A stretch of 8,938 nt of DNA from the NCBI GenBank assembly GCA_009392675.1, contig VFFY01000149.1, positions 1 to 8,938 on the forward strand. Direction: 5' to 3'. Positions 1 through 5,699 of the stretch are shown one piece after another; position 1 is the first letter of the stretch; every line of letters begins with the position of its first letter. This DNA is from SAR202 cluster bacterium. GTDB taxonomy: Bacteria; Chloroflexota; Dehalococcoidia; Lucifugimonadales; UBA826. Made by a program: the position numbers and the translations under genes. Below the pieces are notes generated by a model. It saw only the letters and a list, made by a program, of their open reading frames with translations. It made no database searches and had not been told where the DNA came from.

Positions 1-51
1 GCTACCTTCACACGGTAGAGGTCAGAGGTTCGAGTCCTCTATCGCCCACCA
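1..51 (+). tRNA. tRNA-Val(CAC), 3' part
   Basis: The window opens inside a tRNA. Visible parts are an anticodon stem of five pairs (2-6 with 14-18), a seven-base loop TTCACAC with anticodon CAC at 9-11, a short variable region (19-23), a five-pair T arm (24-28 with 36-40) with loop TTCGAGT, the 3' acceptor strand ATCGCCC (41-47), discriminator A and an encoded CCA at 49-51. CAC reads the valine codon GUG. The 5' acceptor strand and D arm lie outside the window, so identity rests on the anticodon alone. It sits five bases upstream of the next tRNA and is probably co-transcribed with it. Confidence 0.9.
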
Positions 52-56
52 GAAAT

Positions 57-142
57 GCCGAAGTGGCGGAATGGTAGACGCGCTACGTTCAGGACGTAGT
101 ATCCGCAAGGGTGTGTGGGTTCGAATCCCTCCTTCGGCACCA
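57..142 (+). tRNA. tRNA-Leu(CAG)
   Basis: This is a complete class II tRNA. Acceptor GCCGAAG (57-63) pairs perfectly with CTTCGGC (132-138), followed by discriminator A and an encoded CCA (140-142). The anticodon stem is CTACG (83-87) with CGTAG (95-99), and the loop TTCAGGA carries CAG at 90-92, which reads leucine CUG. The long variable arm typical of leucine tRNAs is present: ATCC (101-104) pairs with GGGT (109-112) around a GCAA tetraloop. The T arm (115-119 with 127-131, loop TTCGAAT) contains one T-T mismatch at 116/130, an unusual blemish in an otherwise normal molecule. Confidence 0.95.
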
Positions 143-184
143 GTCCTTTAAAATCGCCTTGTTTTGTTCCTAGAAAAGAGTTGT

Positions 185-208
185 CCATTTACTAAAATGG
201 TGTTTTTC
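185..208 (+). terminator. weak intrinsic terminator of the tRNA operon
   Basis: CCATTT (185-190) and AAATGG (195-200) form a perfect six-pair stem around the loop ACTA. The stem is followed at once by TGTTTTTC (201-208). It lies 43 bases after tRNA-Leu, where a terminator of the tRNA transcript would be expected. The stem is A+T-rich and short, so strength is doubtful. Confidence 0.5.
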
Positions 209-217
209 TCGACATAA

Positions 218-346
218 TTATGAAATCCTTCTCATCACACTCACCATGAGCTCAACTATCTCTGCACCACCATCTGTATTTTCTCTCACATAGGCAGCGA
301 GCCCTCGTGGCCAACCATCAAGGTTTCCAATCACACGGTGTGTTAG
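218..346 (-). pseudogene. coding-like fragment, unknown family
   Basis: On the minus strand an open frame runs from a TGA at 347-349 to a TAA at 218-220. From the only reasonable start, GTG at 334-332, it gives 38 residues beginning VIGNLDGWPRG, then AAYVRENTDGGAEIVELM, and ending VMRRIS. The composition is protein-like, with a Gly/Trp/Pro turn followed by an amphipathic helix rich in Glu, Val and Leu, and the overlapping frame on the other strand has none of this. There is no Shine-Dalgarno sequence before the GTG. I do not recognise the family. It may be the C-terminal end of a broken gene, or a real small protein. Confidence 0.3.
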
Positions 347-404
347 TCAAAATATTACTGTTTTGGGATGCAATTCGGAAAATTAATTCCCCTTATTCTT
401 ATTA

Positions 405-524
405 CTACTTTGTCACTTTTATGATGCCTTGTTCTTCTTCATCCAATTCATATCCGAAAGGAAAAGCAGTAAGAAGGCGGTCTATCTAATATTCAAGTGT
501 TTGCATTTCATTTATGGAATCCAT
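405..524 (-). pseudogene. 39-codon frame with internal TAG
   Basis: Reading leftward from ATG at 524-522, twelve residues (MDSINEMQTLEY) are followed by TAG (488-486). In the same frame come 26 more residues beginning IDRLLTAFPFGYELDEEEQG, ending at TAG (407-405). The second half looks like genuine protein: a hydrophobic helix start, an aromatic turn and an acidic stretch. Either the gene has one nonsense change (for example from CAG or TGG), or this is the tail of an older gene. No clear ribosome site precedes the ATG. The family is unknown. It lies upstream of, and on the same strand as, the 218-346 fragment, so both may derive from one decayed locus. Confidence 0.3.
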
Positions 525-560
525 GTAGTTTGCTCAAAGTTATGCGCAATTGACATAATT

Positions 561-590
561 AAAGTAAATTAGAGTAAACCAAAGTTAAAC
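561..590. repeat. three tandem 10-base degenerate repeats
   Basis: Three consecutive units are visible: AAAGTAAATT (561-570), AGAGTAAACC (571-580) and AAAGTTAAAC (581-590). The 10-base period places each unit on the same face of the helix. They start six bases after a TTGACA (550-555), which matches the sigma-70 -35 box, but I find no good -10 at 16-18 bases. The array is about 50 bases upstream of the small frame at 641. Response regulators of the PhoB/OmpR type bind tandem half-sites with such spacing, so an operator is possible. The sequence is A-rich and chance is not excluded. Confidence 0.35.
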
Positions 591-640
591 TGTCCTATTC
601 TTTTTGATTTTTTTTAAGTCCCAGACACAAGGAAGGGTTT

Positions 641-760
641 ATGAGCTTAGGAGAAATTCTATTGGTAATAGGTACATTCGGTATATGTACAGGTGTATGA
701 ACGACACTGGTGGTAATAGTCAAGCAGAATACTAGATCAAACAAAGAACAGGAAATCTGA
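641..760 (+). pseudogene. small membrane-protein-like frame interrupted by TGA
   Basis: A good Shine-Dalgarno (AAGGAAGG, 629-636) sits four bases before ATG at 641. The frame encodes MSLGEILLVIG, then TFGICTGV, then an in-frame TGA (698-700), then TTLVVIVKQNTRSNKEQEI and a final TGA (758-760). Without the internal stop this would be a 39-40 residue protein with one membrane helix across the TGA and a charged, polar C-terminal tail, a very protein-like layout. TGA is one base from TGG, so the simplest view is a Trp codon turned nonsense or a base-call error. Standard stops elsewhere in the window argue against a recoded genome. I see no convincing bacterial SECIS fold just after the TGA. It could also simply be a 19-residue hydrophobic peptide. 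Confidence 0.35.
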
Positions 761-1052
761 CAATATTTCTATTAGAAATCTTCGGGAACACTCTGGTCCA
801 TAGAACCAATCTTGTGTTGAGGAAATAGCCTCTTTGGAAGGTCACTGCAACCAGCAGAACTCGCCTTATTTCAATACCATTAAAATACCCTTGTTTGGAA
901 TAGTCTGTGTAAATTCAATTACAAGCCAGATATACTTGGGTTCAATCACATTTATTTTGTTTATAGCTAATTCATTATCCAATAGAATGCATTGAGTCTA
1001 TTTATGGTAGGATCATCCCAAATAATTAGTCGTAACATCGGAGGTTCTACAA

Positions 1053-1817
1053 ATGAGCGTAGTCGAATTCGAAGTAAGAGATAAAGTAGCATATGTGACT
1101 CTTAACCGACCGGAAAAATTAAATGCCATAAATCATGCGGTACTTGACGGAATGACCGAGGCATTTGATGAAGTAAAACACAACGCGGATATATGGGGTA
1201 TGGTAATCACTGGCACCGGTAGGGCTTTTTCGACCGGACATGACCTTGTTGAAATGGCACAAAGGACCGAACGTAGGACAAGAACCGGGGGAGCCACTGA
1301 TTTCTACCAATTCCTACAGGAGCTCTACAAGCCTACCGTGGCGGCGATAAACGGACTCTGTCTCGCTCAGGGGGGTGGTATAGCACTGTCCTGCGATATT
1401 AGGATTGCCTCCGAAGAAGCTCAATTTGGATGGCCACAAGTAAAACGTGGAATATCCTCTACCAGCGGCCCGACCATATTGTTCCAACAGGTTCCAAAAA
1501 ATATAGCTATGGAAATGCTTTTTACTGGAGAATTCATTTCAGCTGAAAGAGCCCTGGATCTACTTATGGTTAATCATGTAGTCCCACACGACCAGCTCAT
1601 GGAAAAATCAGAAGAAGTCATTAGGAAAATAATGGCTAACGCTCCGTTGGCCGTACGAGCAATCAAGGAGACTGGTGTTCGAGGGCTTGACATGAATATG
1701 GAACAGCGAGTCAGGCTCGCTTCTTTGATTTCGGCTCAAGTCGGTCGGAGTGCGGACACTAAAGAAGGTCTTAAAGCTTTCGCTGAGAAAAGAGACCCGG
1801 TCTGGACAGGCAAGTAG
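1053..1817 (+). CDS. enoyl-CoA hydratase/isomerase (crotonase) family protein
   Basis: This is a 254-residue crotonase-fold protein, normal length for the family, predicted cytoplasmic and acting on a CoA thioester. Family hallmarks are the N-terminal NRPEKLNAI (18-26), the first oxyanion-hole segment GRAFSTGHDL (56-65), the second one NGLCLAQGGG followed by IALSCDIRIAS (100-120), AQFGWPQVKRG (123-133), and the usual tail GLKAFAEKRDPVWTG. Aligned without gaps to rat mitochondrial hydratase, the two acid/base glutamates (Glu144, Glu164) fall on G109 and Q129. Simple water addition by the classical mechanism is therefore unlikely, and another crotonase-superfamily reaction is more probable. GGAGG at 1040-1044, eight bases before ATG, fixes the start. 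It is the first gene of the rightward cluster and is followed by four CoA-transferase genes, recalling the CaiD/CaiB pairing of carnitine metabolism. Confidence 0.93.
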   Translation: MSVVEFEVRDKVAYVTLNRPEKLNAINHAVLDGMTEAFDEVKHNADIWGMVITGTGRAFSTGHDLVEMAQRTERRTRTGGATDFYQFLQELYKPTVAAINGLCLAQGGGIALSCDIRIASEEAQFGWPQVKRGISSTSGPTILFQQVPKNIAMEMLFTGEFISAERALDLLMVNHVVPHDQLMEKSEEVIRKIMANAPLAVRAIKETGVRGLDMNMEQRVRLASLISAQVGRSADTKEGLKAFAEKRDPVWTGK

Positions 1818-1852
1818 ACTTAGGAATTTAGTTTTAGCTGTTTTTTTTACCT

Positions 1853-1889
1853 CGGGTTGGGGGACCGTTTCCTATTGGCCCCTCACCCG
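1853..1889 (+). other. G+C-rich hairpin between crotonase and first CoA-transferase gene
   Basis: CGGGT (1853-1857) pairs with ACCCG (1885-1889), and GGGG of the run at 1859-1863 pairs with CCCC (1879-1882), with a small internal asymmetry. This stands out in A+T-rich surroundings. It is not a canonical terminator: no T run follows it on the plus strand, although an eight-T run (1841-1848) lies just before it. It could be a partial terminator, a processing or stability element that sets different levels for the crotonase and transferase messages, or chance. Confidence 0.35.
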
Positions 1890-1936
1890 ATCTTCTAGAC
1901 AACAAACTGGTTAAATTAGACGAAGTAGTGTGATCT

Positions 1937-3106
1937 ATGTTTAAAAACATTAGCGTCATAGATTTGAGCACCGGCATAGCCGGACCATACTCCACTAAGA
2001 TATTGTCTGACCTGGGAGCCAACGTTATAAAGGTGGAGCCTCCGGAAGGTGACATAACACGCATTTCAAAACCATTTTTTAATGCTGCTGACAACGTTAA
2101 TCAAAGTATTAAATTCGCGTTCCTCAATACCAATAAAAAATCTATAACTTTAGATTTGTTCACTCCGTCAGGGGCATCACTAGCAGAAGATTTGATACGG
2201 GCAATAAAGCCTCATTTGATAGTAGAAAATTATGGCCCGGGCGTTTTAGAAAAAAGTGGCTTGAATTTTGAGATCATTCAATCGATCAATGGATTCACCA
2301 GTTTAATATCAATAAGTAATTTCGGAAGTACAGGGCCGTATCGTAACTACAAGGCCCGGGAAATTAACGTTCAGGCTATCAGTGGCTTAATGTCCATAAC
2401 CGGTGAACCAGACGCCCAACCACTGATCGCCGGTGCTGATATCGCCCAGTTAAATGGGGGACAAATTGCCGCCCTATCCTGCCTCACATATATATATAAA
2501 TCAATACTCACCTCCGTTGGGACACATGCGGACATATCCCTCATGGAAGCAAACATGGACCTTTTGGAAAACTGGATGCTTGGGCAATTCCAAGGGGAGC
2601 TTATGCCAAGGAGAGGTAAGCAACACCAGTCTAGTTTTCCATCTGAGGTATACCCATGCGCTGATGGATATGTGTCTGTGAATGCAAGCCCGGCACCGTG
2701 GAGTGAAATGGCTGAACTAATGGAAGATACCAATTTGGATCTCGAAGAATATTACGACCGTAGCTCACGACCAAAATATCGGGATCAAATTGAACCGTTG
2801 ATGACAAAATGGCTCGATAAAAACAAAAAGAAGGAAATCTTTCACGGAGCTCAAAAAAGACGTCTTGCATTTAGTTACATAGCTAATGCAAGAGACTTAC
2901 TTGAAAGTGACCAATTAATAGATAGGAATTTCTTTTCAAATATAGGTGTGAATACACACCCAGGAACTCCTTTTAAGATTGCATCTACCGTTACAGACAA
3001 TAAAGAGGCCCCCGGTTTGGGAGAACACAATCAAGAAATTTACGAGAATTTGCTAGGTATACCACAGAATGACATCCGATCTCTCGCAGAAAAGAGGGTG
3101 ATTTAA
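1937..3106 (+). CDS. CaiB/BaiF family CoA-transferase III, A-type subunit (catalytic Asp replaced by Gln)
   Basis: This is a 389-residue class III CoA-transferase homologue. It has the N-terminal Rossmann segment with AGPYSTK (15-21) and LGANVIKVEPP (26-36), then LIVENYGPGVL (94-104), SNFGSTGPYRNYKA (127-140), SGLMSITGEPDA (149-160), and the C-terminal LGEHN (361-365). In active family members such as formyl-CoA transferase, an Asp in the segment after this Gly-Glu-Pro turn forms the covalent acyl intermediate. Here that column is Q171 (codon CAG at 2447-2449), so the protein is probably not catalytic alone. The next gene, which keeps the Asp, begins three bases after this stop, suggesting coupled translation and a heteromer. 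It most resembles the protein at 4414. The start is ATG 1937; an in-frame TGA lies two codons upstream, and no Shine-Dalgarno sequence is evident. The acid substrate is unknown. Confidence 0.92.
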   Translation: MFKNISVIDLSTGIAGPYSTKILSDLGANVIKVEPPEGDITRISKPFFNAADNVNQSIKFAFLNTNKKSITLDLFTPSGASLAEDLIRAIKPHLIVENYGPGVLEKSGLNFEIIQSINGFTSLISISNFGSTGPYRNYKAREINVQAISGLMSITGEPDAQPLIAGADIAQLNGGQIAALSCLTYIYKSILTSVGTHADISLMEANMDLLENWMLGQFQGELMPRRGKQHQSSFPSEVYPCADGYVSVNASPAPWSEMAELMEDTNLDLEEYYDRSSRPKYRDQIEPLMTKWLDKNKKKEIFHGAQKRRLAFSYIANARDLLESDQLIDRNFFSNIGVNTHPGTPFKIASTVTDNKEAPGLGEHNQEIYENLLGIPQNDIRSLAEKRVI

Positions 3107-3109
3107 TTT

Positions 3110-4354
3110 ATGACATCATTGCCTTTGGCTGGAATCAGAATTATTGATTTAACCCGTATCTGGGCCGGCCCCCGAGCTACCAAACTGCTAGTGGACATGG
3201 GAGCCCAGGTCATAAAAATTGAGCATCTCAACCATGCAGACCGCGCCAAGCCAAACCCGACAACTGAAAGTTCCCAGAGGAAAATGAATCGGGCAACACC
3301 TTTTGAACAAAAACACAGAAATAAAATCAGTTTTTCTCTTGATCTTTCCCTCGATGAAGGAAAAAGTGTTTTCCGAGATTTGGTATCAATAAGCGACGTT
3401 GTCATTGAAAATTTTAGTGCTGGAGTAATGGATCGCCTGGGATTAGGTCACGATAATTTAAAAAAAATCAAACCTGACGTCATTACGGTATCCATGCCTG
3501 GCTTTGGCAACTCCGGTCCATGGAAAGATTATGTGGCATACGGTGTGACACAAGAGCAAATAACAGGTTTGTATGAACTCACTGGATACAAAGGTGGGTT
3601 GCCAATGAAAACTGGGACAAATGTTGGCGACCCTATGAATGCCACTCATGCCGCTATAGCCACTTTGTCTGCAATAGTTCAAAGATTGCAAAATGGCCAA
3701 GGTGAATATGTTGATTTCTCTCAATATGAATCCTTTAGCACTTTGATGTTTGAGTCCATCATGAACTACGCTGCCAACGGCATTTTGTCAGAGAGGAAAG
3801 GAAACGAAAGTAATCATCAATCCCCACATGACACCTATCAATGCAAAGGTACAGATGAATGGGTCACAATTGCGATATCAAATGAAGAAGAGTGGGAAAG
3901 TTTATGTGACGTGATAGGAAAAGCAGATGTGGCAAAAAATACCAACTATTCGTCACAACAGTCTCGTCATGATCATAGGGAATACCTGAACGATGTGATA
4001 AGTAGGTTCACCAAATCCAAAACCAAATATGAGGTGATGACTTTACTGCAAGCCTGCGGCGTTCCGTGTACAGCGGTCCTAAACACTAAGGATCTCCTAG
4101 TCGATGAACATGTAAAAGACAGAAATTTCATAGAACATCTGGAACACCCCGACGGAGAGACTCACAAGTATTATTTTGGAAGTACTTGGAGGGAAAAAGG
4201 CCCTGTCACTAAAGCAGTACGTTCCCCAGCTCCACTACTTGGGGAGCATAACGGGTATATATGCACGGAACTCCTAGGGGTTCCAAATGACAAACTGGAC
4301 GTTTTGACAAAGTTAGGGCTTTTTGCCACATTTAGTGATAGTCAGCGTTTCTAG
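3110..4354 (+). CDS. CaiB/BaiF family CoA-transferase III, B-type subunit with catalytic Asp
   Basis: This 414-residue class III CoA-transferase would move CoA between carboxylic acids through enzyme-bound acyl anhydride and thioester steps. Visible family segments are LTRIWAGPRATKLL (14-27), MGAQVIKIE (30-38), DVVIENFSAGVMDRLGLG (96-113), SMPGFGNSGPWKDY (128-141), and a final LGEHN (377-381). D174, in GTNVGDP (169-175), occupies the catalytic Asp position. The start ATG 3110 is three bases after the previous stop; GAGGGTGA, inside the end of that gene, is a suitable ribosome site. The tight spacing suggests a stoichiometric partner of the Asp-less protein before it. It is most similar to the protein at 5700: both share the RIWAGP block, the MP.FGN..WKDY block and an E-W spaced segment near 250-262. 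Substrate and partner choice are inference. Confidence 0.93.
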   Translation: MTSLPLAGIRIIDLTRIWAGPRATKLLVDMGAQVIKIEHLNHADRAKPNPTTESSQRKMNRATPFEQKHRNKISFSLDLSLDEGKSVFRDLVSISDVVIENFSAGVMDRLGLGHDNLKKIKPDVITVSMPGFGNSGPWKDYVAYGVTQEQITGLYELTGYKGGLPMKTGTNVGDPMNATHAAIATLSAIVQRLQNGQGEYVDFSQYESFSTLMFESIMNYAANGILSERKGNESNHQSPHDTYQCKGTDEWVTIAISNEEEWESLCDVIGKADVAKNTNYSSQQSRHDHREYLNDVISRFTKSKTKYEVMTLLQACGVPCTAVLNTKDLLVDEHVKDRNFIEHLEHPDGETHKYYFGSTWREKGPVTKAVRSPAPLLGEHNGYICTELLGVPNDKLDVLTKLGLFATFSDSQRF

Positions 4355-4373
4355 ACATCTAAAATAAAATCTT

Positions 4374-4402
4374 TTGATATAAATCTTTTAACATTCTATA
4401 TA
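4374..4402 (+). promoter_or_regulatory. possible sigma-70 promoter before the third CoA-transferase gene
   Basis: TTGATA (4374-4379) and TATATA (4397-4402) are separated by exactly 17 bases in the short gap before the gene starting at 4414. The match is five of six for -35 and four of six for -10. Transcription would start near 4409, giving an almost leaderless message that loses the Shine-Dalgarno sequence, which weakens the case. Such matches are also frequent in A+T-rich gaps. Confidence 0.22.
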
Positions 4403-4413
4403 GTTAGGTGAAT

Positions 4414-5646
4414 ATGTCCGAAAACGATTCAACAATACAAAATACCCCTGAACCAAATCTCTTATCAGGTATGTCTGTCATAGAATTAGGTGACGAAATA
4501 AGTGCAGCCTATTGCACAAAAATAATGGCCTACCTCGGAGCTGACGTTTTAAAAATTGAAAAGCCTTTAGTTGGTGACTCAGCAAGGTCAGTTGGACCAT
4601 TTCCAGGAAATGCACCTAATATAGAAAAAAGTGCGCTCTTCTTATATCTCAATACCGGGAAAAAAAGCATTACGCTAAATCTGGAATCCTCATCAGGGCA
4701 AAAGATATTCAAATCATTAATTGAACAGGTAGATTTGGTTGTAGAAAATTTACCTCCTGGAAAATTGGAATCTCTTAATCTTGGCTACAATCATCTTTCC
4801 TCGATAAATCCTGACATAGTCGTAACTTCTGTTTCTGATTTTGGTCAAACGGGACCGTATAAAAATTACAAAGCCACCCCTCTTCAACATTATGCTTTCG
4901 GCGGGTTGATGTATATAACTGGACTTCCTGACAGAGAACCATTACAAATGAAACCACGGTTGCCAGAATATGGTGTTGCCCAAAATGCTTTTGTGGCTTC
5001 TTTATCCGCATTGTGGTACCGAGACAGTACAGGAATCGGACAACATGTCGACATTTCTACCGCGGAATATTCTGCATCCATCCTTGAAAATGGTTTAAGC
5101 ATGTATAGCTATACAGGCAACAAATTAGGTAGATCCGGAAATAAAGGGTACGGCAGAGCAGCATGGGGAATATATCCATGCAAAGACGGATTTGTCGGGG
5201 TAATTGCCGGACCAGAGCACAGATGGTCAGCAATGGCAGAATTAATGGATGAGCCGAGACTCGCCGACAGGAAATTTACTGAGAGGTCGGGTAGGCGAAT
5301 TTATGCTGACGAAATTGAAACCCTAATGGAACCATGGCTGATGAGTCACAACAAACAGGAAATTTTTGAACAGGCACAAAAGTTGGGTCTAGCATTCGCC
5401 TTCGTAGCCACCCCAGAAGATATCCTGAATTGGAAACATTTAGATGACAGGGGATATCTACCAGAAATCAGTCATCCGGATGCAGGCTCCTATAAATACG
5501 CCGGAGCTGCATTCCAGGCTGAAGGCATTGAGCCATATTGGCAAAGAGCCCCAATCCTGGGGGAACACAATGACGAAGTTTTATTGCCAGTAATTGAAAG
5601 TTTGGAGATGGACATACAAGACCTGAAACTAGAAGAAACAATTTAA
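4414..5646 (+). CDS. CaiB/BaiF family CoA-transferase III, divergent A-type subunit (catalytic Asp replaced by Glu)
   Basis: The protein is 410 residues from ATG 4414 (412 from GTG 4408). I prefer ATG because AGGTGA (4406-4411) lies just before it, while nothing suitable precedes GTG. A polar extension of about 18 residues precedes the family core MSVIELGDE. It follows the A-type protein at 1937 closely: GLMYITGLPDREPL, IYPCKDGFVGV, MAELM, EIETLMEPWL, AQKLGLAFAFVAT and LGEHN all have counterparts. In an ungapped alignment of that region, the catalytic Asp column is Glu (residue 187 from GTG, 185 from ATG). The near-universal AGP of the first segment is also lost (SAAYCTK). It is therefore likely a non-catalytic or altered subunit paired with the gene after it. 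The gap to the previous gene is about 60 A+T-rich bases. Confidence 0.9.
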   Translation: MSENDSTIQNTPEPNLLSGMSVIELGDEISAAYCTKIMAYLGADVLKIEKPLVGDSARSVGPFPGNAPNIEKSALFLYLNTGKKSITLNLESSSGQKIFKSLIEQVDLVVENLPPGKLESLNLGYNHLSSINPDIVVTSVSDFGQTGPYKNYKATPLQHYAFGGLMYITGLPDREPLQMKPRLPEYGVAQNAFVASLSALWYRDSTGIGQHVDISTAEYSASILENGLSMYSYTGNKLGRSGNKGYGRAAWGIYPCKDGFVGVIAGPEHRWSAMAELMDEPRLADRKFTERSGRRIYADEIETLMEPWLMSHNKQEIFEQAQKLGLAFAFVATPEDILNWKHLDDRGYLPEISHPDAGSYKYAGAAFQAEGIEPYWQRAPILGEHNDEVLLPVIESLEMDIQDLKLEETI

Positions 5647-5652
5647 TATATA

Positions 5653-5673
5653 CAGATTCAAGACGTAAATCTG
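5653..5673. repeat. perfect inverted repeat in the gap before the fourth CoA-transferase gene
   Basis: CAGATT (5653-5658) and AATCTG (5668-5673) are perfect inverted copies around nine bases. No T run follows, so it is not an intrinsic terminator. It lies 16 bases before the ribosome site of the next gene and could be an mRNA stem within the operon or a small operator. Chance is possible at this length. Confidence 0.25.
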
Positions 5674-5699
5674 AGACAATAAAAGCATAGGAGAAATAC

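Larger units (their letters stand above)
209..1039. other. long gene-poor intergenic stretch with coding remnants
   Basis: No intact gene is convincing here. What can be seen is a set of separately listed items: two coding-like minus-strand fragments (218-346 and 405-524), a triple 10-base repeat (561-590), and a plus-strand 39-codon frame with an internal TGA (641-760). From about 761 to 1039 I see nothing definite: no strong promoter pair, RNA fold or repeat. The stretch reads as a decayed former gene region between a tRNA operon and a metabolic cluster, the kind of place where inserted genes often decay. Confidence 0.5.

Noticed and set aside
307..489. Plus-strand frame of 60 codons beginning GTG
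   Set aside because: Its Ser/Tyr/Phe-rich composition is low in complexity, there is no ribosome site, and it lies antisense to the more protein-like minus-strand fragments.
698..725. Selenocysteine insertion signal after the TGA at 698
   Set aside because: Only three good pairs form, with the GGT loop closer to the TGA than in known bacterial SECIS elements.
735..915. Minus-strand open frame of about 50 codons containing GYFNGIEIRR
   Set aside because: No ATG and no ribosome site; length is within chance for A+T-rich DNA, and no motif is recognisable.
57..1052. Genomic-island attachment site at the 3' end of tRNA-Leu
   Set aside because: I found no second copy of the tRNA 3' end in the window and no integrase gene; an island larger than the window cannot be excluded.
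2371..2733. 120-codon minus-strand frame and other antisense frames within the transferase genes
   Set aside because: They lie wholly inside well-supported genes, lack ribosome sites and have no family motifs.
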